Of a stretch of 64,000 nucleotides of DNA, positions 15,951 through 23,951 are shown in pieces. The DNA is taken from NCBI GenBank assembly GCA_038229055.1, contig JBBROU010000004.1, forward strand, positions 1-64,000. The letters run 5' to 3'. The DNA comes from JANYJA01 sp038229055. GTDB lineage: Bacteria > Acidobacteriota > Terriglobia > Bryobacterales > Bryobacteraceae. Under the pieces are notes generated by a model. The model was not told the origin of the DNA. It saw only the letters and a program-made list of their open reading frames with translations, and ran no database searches. The position numbers and the translations under genes were made by a program. The first letter of the stretch is position 1. Every line of letters starts with the position of its first letter.

Positions 15951-18239
15951 ATGTTCCGCTCGTTCAAGTTATTCACATTCTGTATTGCCGGCATTCTGAC
16001 TTATTCCGCGTGCTCCCGATCGCCCCAGGCGCGCGAGACGCAGTTCCTCGAAGGCGGAAAGAAGCTTGCGGCCAACAAGGACTACGGCCGCGCCATCCTG
16101 CAGTTCAAGAATGCCGCCCAGGTACGACCGAAAGATGCCGAGCCATACTACCAGTTAGGCCGCGCCTATCTCGAAATGGGCGAGACGGCGACCGCCATAC
16201 AATGCTTCCTCAAAGCCACCCGGATGAACCCCGCGCATGTCGACGCGCGCATCCGGTTAGCCGAGCTGAAGACCTCCAGCGGCGACCCCAAACTTTTCGC
16301 CGACGCCCAAGCCAGCATGCAATCGGTGCTCGCCGCCCAACCGGAAAATACTGACGCCGCCACCGCACTGGCCGTCGCCGAGATGCGTCTCGGCAAGCCT
16401 CAAAATGCCATCGACGATCTGGAGCGCGTGCTGGCCCGTTCGCCCCAGGAACTTAAAGCCGCCATGCTGCTTGCCAACATCAAGCTCAACGCGAAAGACA
16501 TGCCCGCCGCCCGTAAGGTGCTCGAAGACAGCGCCGCCAAGACTCCTAATTCCCCCGAAGCCGCCGTCGCGCTCAGCCGCATATATAGGATTGGCGGCCA
16601 GAATGATGCTTCCGAGCACGAATGCCTCCGCGCCCTCAAACTCAACCCGCGGTACGGCCCGGCGCTGCTCGATCTGATGCGCCTCCGTTTTTCGCAAGGC
16701 AATACCGCCGAAGGCGAGCGCGTATTGCAGAAGATCTCCCTGCTTCCCGATCGCGAGATGCGTCCCCTGTTCGGCGCCTACCTCGCCCAAAAAGGCGATA
16801 GCGCCCGTGCCGTCGATGAATTCGCTCGTCTTTACCAGCTCGATCCGAACGATCGCGCCGCGCGCAGTCGTTTGATCTCGGCGTACCTCGCCGCTCACCG
16901 CAACTCCGAAGCCGAAGGGATCCTGACCAAGGTCCTTAAACAAAACAGCAAGGATGTCGATGCTCTGTTGCAGCGCGCAGTGCTTTCCATTTCTTTCAAT
17001 AAATTGCAGGAGGCCGAAAACGACGTCAACCAGGCCCAGCGCTTTCAACCCGATTCGGGCGATGTGCATTTCCTCCGCGCCCAAATTGCGCGCCTCCGTG
17101 GCCAGCAGCTCAACCAACGCCAGGAGCTGGGCGAAGCCGTCCGGCTCAATCCGCGTCTTCTCGAAGCGCGCGCCGAACTCTGCCGCCTGCTCATTCAAGA
17201 GAAGAGCGCCCGCGCTGCCCTCGAATTGATCGATGGCGCCCCGGCCGATCAGAAACAGTTGCCCTCGGCGCTGCTCACGCGCAACTGGGCGCTGCTCGCC
17301 ACCGGGGATCTGGCCGGTCTCAAAACCGGCCTTGAAGACACGGCTCGAAGAGGTTCTTCGCGCGATCTTTTGCTGCAGAACGCGTTCCTCCATATGGCCC
17401 AGCGCGACCCGGCCGGCGCGCGTCCGTTTCTCGATCGGGCACTGAAAGCCAATCCCGAAGATGTACAGGCACTGGATGCTTTGACCCGGACCTACCTTGC
17501 CCAAAATCAGCCGGCCGCCGCTGTCGCCAAAGCGCGTGAATACGCCGCCGCGCGTCCGAAATCGGCCCTTCTTCAGGAAAAGCTGGGCGATCTGCTGCTT
17601 CAGACCGGCGACGCCGCCGGCTCGCGCGACGCCTACGTACGTGCCCGGCAGGCCGATCCCAAGCTGCTCGATGCGCAGCTCGCATTGACCGAATTGAATG
17701 TAAAGGAAGGCAAGCTCGCCGAAGCTCGAAGCGATCTTAAGGGGATGCTGGCATCCTCTCCCCAAAGCCCCAAAACACGGCTCTGGCTGGCCTATGTGGA
17801 GCACCAGGCCGGCAACTATCCCGAAGCCATCTCGCTGTATCGCCAAGTTATTCAGGCCGACCCGTCGAACGTGGTTGCCCTCAACAACCTGGCCTACCTT
17901 CTCGCCAACGATTCACATCAGCCCGACGAGGCCCTGTTGCTCGCTCAGAGGGTTAAAGAACTCGCGCCGCAAGACTCCAGCGTCGAAGACACCATCGGGT
18001 GGGCGTACTTCCAGAAGGGGATCTACCGCACCGCTCTCACGCATCTGGAAAACGCGGCCCGCACACACGATAACCCCGCTGTCCGCTACCATCTTGGACT
18101 CGCCTATCTAAGAGCCGGGGATGAAGCTCGAGGCCGCCAGACGCTTTCCGGACTCTTGCGGAACAGCCCTCAAGCCGCCGAAGCGCGTCTGGCAAAAAAC
18201 GCTCTAGACGGCAACGGCGCGTCTGCGCGATCCCAATAG
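15951..18239 (+). CDS. prsT: PEP-CTERM system TPR-repeat lipoprotein (PrsT type)
   Basis: 762 residues. The leader ends in a lipobox-like LTYSAC, so the mature protein should be lipid-anchored at Cys21. Almost the whole length consists of tetratricopeptide repeats (for example AILQFKNAAQVRPKDAEPYY near residue 45, and DPSNVVALNNLAYLLAND near 640). This length and the position next to exosortase match the PrsT family, proposed to help carry or assemble PEP-CTERM proteins and exopolysaccharide in the envelope. It begins the long plus arm of the locus. The antisense strand is also open for a long stretch, an effect of the GC-rich codon use and not a gene. Confidence 0.9.
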   Translation: MFRSFKLFTFCIAGILTYSACSRSPQARETQFLEGGKKLAANKDYGRAILQFKNAAQVRPKDAEPYYQLGRAYLEMGETATAIQCFLKATRMNPAHVDARIRLAELKTSSGDPKLFADAQASMQSVLAAQPENTDAATALAVAEMRLGKPQNAIDDLERVLARSPQELKAAMLLANIKLNAKDMPAARKVLEDSAAKTPNSPEAAVALSRIYRIGGQNDASEHECLRALKLNPRYGPALLDLMRLRFSQGNTAEGERVLQKISLLPDREMRPLFGAYLAQKGDSARAVDEFARLYQLDPNDRAARSRLISAYLAAHRNSEAEGILTKVLKQNSKDVDALLQRAVLSISFNKLQEAENDVNQAQRFQPDSGDVHFLRAQIARLRGQQLNQRQELGEAVRLNPRLLEARAELCRLLIQEKSARAALELIDGAPADQKQLPSALLTRNWALLATGDLAGLKTGLEDTARRGSSRDLLLQNAFLHMAQRDPAGARPFLDRALKANPEDVQALDALTRTYLAQNQPAAAVAKAREYAAARPKSALLQEKLGDLLLQTGDAAGSRDAYVRARQADPKLLDAQLALTELNVKEGKLAEARSDLKGMLASSPQSPKTRLWLAYVEHQAGNYPEAISLYRQVIQADPSNVVALNNLAYLLANDSHQPDEALLLAQRVKELAPQDSSVEDTIGWAYFQKGIYRTALTHLENAARTHDNPAVRYHLGLAYLRAGDEARGRQTLSGLLRNSPQAAEARLAKNALDGNGASARSQ

Positions 18240-18352
18240 TCTTGTCACTAAATCCGCAGCTTTCGCCTTAAGTCTATAGTTTGGCATCACGCCGTCGATA
18301 AGCTATTCAGCCATGTGCCTGAAACTAAGGGCCTAGGAGACGGGGATGATTT

Positions 18353-18366
18353 GGCCTTCGGCATGC
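18353..18366 (+). promoter_or_regulatory. Possible sigma54 (-24/-12) promoter of the PEP-CTERM gene
   Basis: TTGGC followed by ATGC places GG (18353) and GC (18365) ten bases apart, the invariant spacing of RpoN promoters. Transcription would start near 18378, about 37 bases before the ATG. PEP-CTERM genes are known to be controlled through RpoN with PrsK/PrsR in some bacteria. The -12 element is imperfect (ATGCG instead of TTGCA), so this is tentative. Confidence 0.35.
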
Positions 18367-18414
18367 GTTTAGTGAGGTGCCATACATCTTCTTTAGGAGT
18401 CGCAGGTTACGGAT

Positions 18415-19107
18415 ATGAAATTAAACTTTTCCCTTTCTCTCTTCACGGCCGTCAGTGCCGTTGCCCTGGTTCTCAGTGCGCCCGTTGCACAAGCCGTCCC
18501 ACTGGTTCCGGGGCAGTCGCTTACTTTGACTGGCGCAAACGAAACCCCGAACTTTGTCGGCACTCAAATTGCCGATACGGGCCTGCTGGCATTCACCCTA
18601 ACCGATGCGTTGGGCACGCACACCGCCCAGGGCACCATCGAGTCGCTCGTTTACGACCGCACCGGAGGCTCGGGCTCACCGCTGCTTGATTTTTATTACC
18701 AAGTTTCCAACGGTACGCCGCCTGCGGATGGGCCGGATGCCATCCTGAGCGTTTCCTCGACCAGTTTCCGGGGCTGGGCTACCGACGTATCCTATCTTTC
18801 CACCGCTGCGGGCGGCAGCGACGCACCCGCCACCGTCGATCGCAGCTCAGCCGGCGGCACCATCACCTTCAGCAGTTTTATCGGAGGTGGCCCAGGGCAG
18901 GGCATCCAACCGGGCGAGACTAGCCGCTGGCTCTTGGTGTCGACCGATGCTTCGCAGTACAAACTCGGCAGCACGCAGGTTCTCGATGGCGGCCAAGCTT
19001 CCGTAATCACCTTCGCCCCCGGCCCGGAACCCGCCGCGATCGCGTTCTTCGGTATCGGCCTGCTCATCACCGGTGCCGTTCTGCGCAAGCGTTTCATCCA
19101 GGAATAA
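18415..19107 (+). CDS. PEP-CTERM sorted surface protein
   Basis: 230 residues. A signal peptide (FTAVSAVALVLSAPVAQA) is followed by about 175 residues rich in Thr, Ser, Gly and Ala and low in Cys, and by a C-terminal sorting tail: GPEPAAIAFFGIGLLI, a short hydrophobic helix, then RKRF. The PEP motif reads PEPAA. The tail marks it as an exosortase substrate that is cut at the membrane and released or attached to exopolysaccharide. The body resembles other PEP-CTERM proteins of unknown function. It is the only such substrate in the window, set between prsT and the chain-length gene, with its own probable promoter and a strong terminator behind it. Confidence 0.88.
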   Translation: MKLNFSLSLFTAVSAVALVLSAPVAQAVPLVPGQSLTLTGANETPNFVGTQIADTGLLAFTLTDALGTHTAQGTIESLVYDRTGGSGSPLLDFYYQVSNGTPPADGPDAILSVSSTSFRGWATDVSYLSTAAGGSDAPATVDRSSAGGTITFSSFIGGGPGQGIQPGETSRWLLVSTDASQYKLGSTQVLDGGQASVITFAPGPEPAAIAFFGIGLLITGAVLRKRFIQE

Positions 19108-19127
19108 CGGATCCTTCCGCTTGCTCT

Positions 19128-19170
19128 GGGGCCGTCCTCCACGGGCGGTCCCTTCTTCTTAAACTTTTTT
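19128..19170 (+). terminator. Rho-independent terminator after the PEP-CTERM gene
   Basis: A ten-base-pair stem (arms 19128-19137 and 19143-19152, two G-U pairs) with a five-base loop TCCAC is followed by a T-rich run ending in six T at 19165-19170. It separates the PEP-CTERM gene from the downstream exopolysaccharide genes. Confidence 0.85.
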
Positions 19171-19273
19171 CCCAGAAATTCCCGAGAATACATCGGGCTT
19201 TCCGCACTCTTTCGCTAGTGGCTTTGTTTGAACCCAAGTTCCTCGGGACGGACACGTTGGCTGGCCCTCATTC

Positions 19274-20965
19274 ATGAGCACTTTGAAGAACTCGACTGTG
19301 CCGTTCTCCTGCACACCCCTGTCTATCGTGCGCATGTTCTGGAAACACCTGCCGAAGGTGTTGTTGCTCGCGACGGCGCTGAGCGGGATCACCGTCTTCG
19401 TGGTGTCGCGGCTGCCGGCCATCTATCGCGCCGAAACGGTAATCCTGGTCGATTCCCAAAAAGTGCCTGAACGGTACGTCGCCTCCGCTGTGAACGGAGA
19501 TCTGCAGGACCGCTTGGCCACCATCAACCAGCGCATCCTCAGCAGCACTCGCCTGCAAAAACTCATAGATACTTTCGATCTCTATCGCCCCCAGCGCGGC
19601 AAACTTTATCAGGAAGAAATCGTCGAGCTGATGCGCTCGGACATTTCCGTGAAGGTCGAAAAAGGATGGAGTCACGATAAACCCGGCGCCTTCCGCATCG
19701 CCTACGAAGGCAGCAATCCTACCGTCGCCGCCGAAGTCGCCAACCAGATCGGCAATCTCTATATCGAAGAGAATTTGCGCGCACGCGAAGTCCACGCCGA
19801 AGGAACCTCGGACTTCATCAACAGCCAATTGCAGCAGGCTAAGAAGACTCTCGATGATCTCGAGGCCAAGGTCAGCGACTACAAAATGCGCTTCAACGGC
19901 CAGTTGCCTGAACAGGGCGGCTCGCTCGATTCGGCGCTGAACCGCCTCCAGGTTCAGTTGCAGGGCAATCACGAAGCCGCCAACCGTGCCGCCCAAACGC
20001 GCGTCATGCTCGAGACCTCGCTGTCCGGAGCCAAAGAATCCGAAGCACTCTACGAGAAGTTCTCCCGCGATTCACCCGGCAACTCCTCAGCCGTCTACTC
20101 GAGCGATCCGATCTACGGAAGTTCGCAAGCCAAGCCCCGCAAGAGGTCCGAAGCTCTGCAAGCCGAGCTCGAAAATCTGCTCACGCGCTACTCCGACACG
20201 TATCCCGATGTCGTCAATTTGAGAGCGTCCATCGCCAGAGCGAAGGAAAAAGAACGGTCCGAGGCCCGCTTAGAAGAGCAGCAGACGGCTCTGCAGACTT
20301 TGCGGCCAGCCAGCACTTCCTCCAAGCGCGCCGCGACCCCGTCGGGCTCTTCCCCCGCGCTGGGTGCGCAGAGGCAGCGCTCCGCGGAACTGCAGACTTC
20401 GCTGATGCTCGTGAGAAAAGAGATCGACGACCTCGCCGCCGAGAAGCAGCGCATTCTTGCCCAGATCTCCAGCTATCAATCCCGTGTCGAGAAACTCCCG
20501 TTGCGTGAGCAGGACATGGCCTCCCTCACCCGCGATTATGAAATCTCGAAAGCGAACTATCGATCGTTGCTCGACAAAAAGCTATCCGCCGAAATGGCGA
20601 CGGACTTGGAGCGACGCCAGCAATCGGAAAATTTCACCATTCTCGACGCCGCGCGACCTCCCGAGCGCCCCATCAAGCCCAATCGCCCGTTGTGGATCGG
20701 CGTCGGCGTCATGCTGAGCCTCCTCTCGGGAGTCGCTTTCGGCAGTGCGCTAGAGTTTCGCTCCAACGCGTTTCTGGGCGAATGGGAGGTGCCCGCCGGC
20801 TTAACCATCTTGGGCCGCGTGCCGCGCATCGGCCTGCCGGATGTTCCTCCTTCCAGAGTCCCCGCCTGGTGGGCCGGCAAATGGCGCATGGCGCTGCTCA
20901 CCTCGACCTGCTTCGGATTGCTCGCCGTGGCCGCGACGCTCTACTTCCGCTGGGGGCGACTTTGA
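19274..20965 (+). CDS. Polysaccharide chain-length determinant (Wzz/EpsF type, exosortase-associated)
   Basis: 563 residues. A membrane helix near residue 30 (VLLLATALSGITVFVVS) and another near the C-terminus (LWIGVGVMLSLLSGVAFGSAL), plus a final one close to the end, flank a large periplasmic part with coiled-coil segments (about 190-240 and 300-420). The Wzz motif PERPIKPNRP before the C-terminal helix is typical. It sets polysaccharide chain length and works with the BY-kinase encoded directly after it (the next ATG follows the stop with no gap). It probably starts the downstream transcript, since a strong terminator lies upstream; no clear promoter was recognised in 19171-19273. Confidence 0.9.
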   Translation: MSTLKNSTVPFSCTPLSIVRMFWKHLPKVLLLATALSGITVFVVSRLPAIYRAETVILVDSQKVPERYVASAVNGDLQDRLATINQRILSSTRLQKLIDTFDLYRPQRGKLYQEEIVELMRSDISVKVEKGWSHDKPGAFRIAYEGSNPTVAAEVANQIGNLYIEENLRAREVHAEGTSDFINSQLQQAKKTLDDLEAKVSDYKMRFNGQLPEQGGSLDSALNRLQVQLQGNHEAANRAAQTRVMLETSLSGAKESEALYEKFSRDSPGNSSAVYSSDPIYGSSQAKPRKRSEALQAELENLLTRYSDTYPDVVNLRASIARAKEKERSEARLEEQQTALQTLRPASTSSKRAATPSGSSPALGAQRQRSAELQTSLMLVRKEIDDLAAEKQRILAQISSYQSRVEKLPLREQDMASLTRDYEISKANYRSLLDKKLSAEMATDLERRQQSENFTILDAARPPERPIKPNRPLWIGVGVMLSLLSGVAFGSALEFRSNAFLGEWEVPAGLTILGRVPRIGLPDVPPSRVPAWWAGKWRMALLTSTCFGLLAVAATLYFRWGRL

Positions 20966-21769
20966 ATGAGTAATGTTCGCGATGCCATGCGGAAGTCCTA
21001 CCTTTCGCCGCTCGCTGTACCCGATGCGCTCCCCGATCTCACGACCTACGCCGCCATCGCGCTTCAACTCGGCCCGGAGTCGCCCGTCTTCCCTTTCGAC
21101 ACGACGCATCAGCTCGCCGCCGAGCAGTACCGCATGATCCGCACCAAGATACTCCATATGCCGAAGCGCCCCCGCACTTTAGTCGTATCGAGCGCTGGGC
21201 GGGGTGATGGAAAAACTACTACCTCGCTCAATATCGCGGGTGTCCTCGCCCTGAAAAAAGGAGAGCGCGTCATCCTGGTGGAAGCAGATCTGCGCCGCCC
21301 CTCTCTGGGCCCCCTGCTCGGCCTCGAGCCGCGTCCCGGTCTCGCCGAATTCCTCGAAGAGAAGTGCTCCCTTGATGACGCCATCGTGCAGGTTGAGCAG
21401 ATTCCCGGCCTTTATCTTCTATTAGCAGGTTCGGCGCGACTCAATCCCGCTGAGCTTCTGGATTCCGAAATCTGGCGCGGCCTATGTCAGACGCTTCGTG
21501 CCGAATTCACTTTCATCGTGCTCGACGCCCCGCCCGTCGCCGGCGTCGCCGATTACGAACTCCTGCAAGACGCCGCCGACGGCATCATCCTGGTGGCGCG
21601 CCCGGACCACACCAGCCGCCCCTTTCTGCGTTCCGCCTATGCCGCCGCCAATAAAGAAAAGCTGATTGGCGTCGTGCTGAACTGCGTGGAAGACTGGCTG
21701 TTCTGGAAAACTCCGCAGTACGGCTATTACGGCAACACTGCCAACCCAACCTACGCCCATGTACCCTAA
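20966..21769 (+). CDS. BY-kinase/CpsD-like P-loop ATPase of exopolysaccharide synthesis
   Basis: 267 residues. Walker A is SAGRGDGKTTT (about residue 75), Walker A' is VILVEADLRRP (about 105) and Walker B is FIVLDAPPVAG (about 187). The C-terminus carries a tyrosine cluster (PQYGYYGNTANPTY) that would be the autophosphorylation tail. It partners with the membrane chain-length protein encoded directly upstream and regulates polymer length and export. Soluble, with no membrane helix, as is usual when the activator is a separate gene. Its last codons overlap the start of a small HTH gene by 11 bases. Confidence 0.9.
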   Translation: MSNVRDAMRKSYLSPLAVPDALPDLTTYAAIALQLGPESPVFPFDTTHQLAAEQYRMIRTKILHMPKRPRTLVVSSAGRGDGKTTTSLNIAGVLALKKGERVILVEADLRRPSLGPLLGLEPRPGLAEFLEEKCSLDDAIVQVEQIPGLYLLLAGSARLNPAELLDSEIWRGLCQTLRAEFTFIVLDAPPVAGVADYELLQDAADGIILVARPDHTSRPFLRSAYAAANKEKLIGVVLNCVEDWLFWKTPQYGYYGNTANPTYAHVP

Positions 21770-21992
21770 CTTAAAAATGCAACTGTGGCGCCGCGGTCTC
21801 CGTCAGAACCGCCTGGCGCAAATGCTCAGTATGGATGAGAGTCTGGTCAGCCGCGTTCTCAACGGGTTCCGCGAACCTAGCCAGCAGTTCAAGCAGCAGG
21901 TCGCCTCCGTGCTGCAACAGGATGAGCACTGGCTGTTCGAGAAGACCGAGCGTGCCGCGTTTGAATTAGCCGATCCTCCGTGTGCGGGATAG
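21759..21992 (+). CDS. Small helix-turn-helix protein (XRE-like)
   Basis: 77 residues. Residues about 12-50 read as a compact HTH: RQNRLAQMLSMDESLVSRVL followed by NGFREPS, the layout of XRE/Cro-type DNA-binding domains. The rest is short and shows no second domain. The gene overlaps the BY-kinase by 11 bases and the asparagine synthase by 13, in different frames, so it is probably translationally coupled to both. Its target is unknown; autoregulation of the exopolysaccharide operon is a reasonable guess. Confidence 0.7.
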   Translation: MYPNLKMQLWRRGLRQNRLAQMLSMDESLVSRVLNGFREPSQQFKQQVASVLQQDEHWLFEKTERAAFELADPPCAG

Positions 21993-23902
21993 CCGGTTAC
22001 TGGGCGCGCCCCGGTGAGCGCCCGGAGCAGTCCGTCGTCACCGCCATGTGCGACGCCTTGCTGCACCGCGGCCCCGACGGCTGCGGTTATTTCTGCGATC
22101 ACCGGATCGCCCTCGGTCACCGCCGCCTCAGCATCATCGATGTTGCCGGCGGTCATCAGCCACTCGGCAATGAGGACGGCAATCTGCAGATCGTCTTCAA
22201 CGGCGAAATCTATAATTACCTCGAGCTCCGCGCGGGTCTGGTCCAACGCGGCCACCAATTCCGCACGCACAGCGACACCGAAGTCCTGGTCCACCTGTAT
22301 GAAGAAGTTGGCGAGCGCCTGCCCGAATACCTCAACGGCATGTTCGCATTCGCGATCTGGGATCGCCGTCGCCAGGAGCTCTTCCTCGCACGCGATCGCT
22401 TCGGCGAAAAGCCGCTCTACTACGCAGAAGATTTAGCCGGCGCCAGCTTCGCTTTCGCCTCCGAGCTGAAAGCCCTCGCCGAGATGCCCGGTTTCGAAGC
22501 CGCCATTTCCGCCCCCGCGCTTGCCGATTTCCTCGCGCTCTCGTATATTCCCGATCCGCAAACGATCTACGAAGGAATCTACAAGCTCTTGCCTGGCCGT
22601 TCCTTGCTCGTTCGCGCCGGATCCGTCCACATGCGCCGGTATTGGCAACTTCAATTCGACATCGATACCGCTGCGCGCCTTCCCGATACCATCGAGGAAC
22701 TTCGTGCGCTCACCTCGGATGCGGTTGAACGCCGCATGATCAGCGACGTCCCCCTCGGCGCATTTCTTAGCGGAGGCGTCGATTCCGCCGCGGTGGTTGG
22801 CCTCATGAGCCGCCACTCCGCGCGCCCCGTCCAAACCTTCTCCATCGGTTTTCAGAACAAGGACTTCGACGAGCTCTCGTATGCCCGCCTGGTCGCCGAA
22901 CGCTACGGCACCGAGCACAGCGAAGAAGTGGTCGATGCCGCCGATCCCGAAATGCTGGGCGTCCTGGCGCATCACTTCGACGAGCCCTTCGGTGACTCCT
23001 CTGCGATCCCGATGCTTCACCTCGCGAAGATGACCCGCGGACACGTGACGGTCGCGCTGTCTGGCGATGGCGCGGACGAAATCTTCGGCGGGTACCGCAG
23101 GTACTACTTCGGCGTCCTCGAAGAAAGGCTGCGGGCAAAATTCCCCCACTGGTTCCGCTCTTCCGTCATCCGCGCAGGCGCGCACCTGTACCCGAAATTC
23201 GATTACCTGCCGCAAGTCTTCCGCGCCAAGACGTTGCTCGGGAATCTCTCCGCAAGCCTTGCCGACGCCTACTTTCACTCGATGTCCGCCTTCCGGGACG
23301 AGTCCCTGCGCGCGCTCCTGGCCCCGTCAATGAATCGGCAGCTTGCCGGGTATTCGCCGCGCAACGCTTTCCGCGCCCGCTTCGAGCATTACTCGCATCT
23401 TCCGCCGCTCACGCAACTGCAAGCCGTCGATCTGGAAAGCTATCTGCCCGGCGATATCCTGGTCAAAACCGACCGCGCCAGCATGGCCTACTCCCTAGAG
23501 AGCCGGCCTCCGTGGCTCGATCACCGCCTGGCGGAGCTGGCATTCCGCCTTCCTCCCGAATGGCACATTCGCGGCTCGGCGCGCAAACGCCTTTTCAAGC
23601 AGGCAGTCCAGCCGCTCGTGCCTCGGCCCATTCTCGAGCGCCCGAAGATGGGCTTCTCGGTTCCTCTTGCGCACTGGTTTCGAAATGGTCTGCATAACGA
23701 TCTGAATATCGCGATTAAATCGCCGTGGGCGCGCGAGTATTTCAATCCCGTGGCCGTCGAGCGGCTGCTGGCCCAGCACCGCTCCGGCAAACACAATCAT
23801 CAGCAACGCCTTTGGAACATCTTAATCTTCCTAAGATGGAAACAAAATATAATTTCGCGGGTTAGTGATAAGAATCGCCGCCATTTAGCACTGCTCGCAT
23901 AG
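21980..23902 (+). CDS. asnB: Asparagine synthase (glutamine-hydrolysing), exosortase-locus amidotransferase
   Basis: 640 residues. The GTG at 21980 is chosen because it places the nucleophile cysteine directly after the initiator (MCGIAGYW). The class II glutaminase half includes LLHRGPDGCGYF and FNGEIYNY; the synthetase half has the ATP-binding LSGGVDSAAVVGLM at about residue 260 and ALSGDGADEIFGGY at about 360. The family member found in exosortase loci is thought to amidate a sugar or another acceptor of the polysaccharide and not make free asparagine. It overlaps the HTH gene by 13 bases. Confidence 0.92.
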   Translation: MCGIAGYWARPGERPEQSVVTAMCDALLHRGPDGCGYFCDHRIALGHRRLSIIDVAGGHQPLGNEDGNLQIVFNGEIYNYLELRAGLVQRGHQFRTHSDTEVLVHLYEEVGERLPEYLNGMFAFAIWDRRRQELFLARDRFGEKPLYYAEDLAGASFAFASELKALAEMPGFEAAISAPALADFLALSYIPDPQTIYEGIYKLLPGRSLLVRAGSVHMRRYWQLQFDIDTAARLPDTIEELRALTSDAVERRMISDVPLGAFLSGGVDSAAVVGLMSRHSARPVQTFSIGFQNKDFDELSYARLVAERYGTEHSEEVVDAADPEMLGVLAHHFDEPFGDSSAIPMLHLAKMTRGHVTVALSGDGADEIFGGYRRYYFGVLEERLRAKFPHWFRSSVIRAGAHLYPKFDYLPQVFRAKTLLGNLSASLADAYFHSMSAFRDESLRALLAPSMNRQLAGYSPRNAFRARFEHYSHLPPLTQLQAVDLESYLPGDILVKTDRASMAYSLESRPPWLDHRLAELAFRLPPEWHIRGSARKRLFKQAVQPLVPRPILERPKMGFSVPLAHWFRNGLHNDLNIAIKSPWAREYFNPVAVERLLAQHRSGKHNHQQRLWNILIFLRWKQNIISRVSDKNRRHLALLA

Positions 23903-23951
23903 ACGGTGGGCAGCGTTTTTATCGCCAGCTCACAAATCGCCAGCTCATAAC

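Noticed and set aside
16257..17846. 529-codon open frame antisense to the TPR lipoprotein
   Set aside because: It mirrors the repeat gene, has no ribosome site or recognisable domain, and follows from GC-rich third positions.
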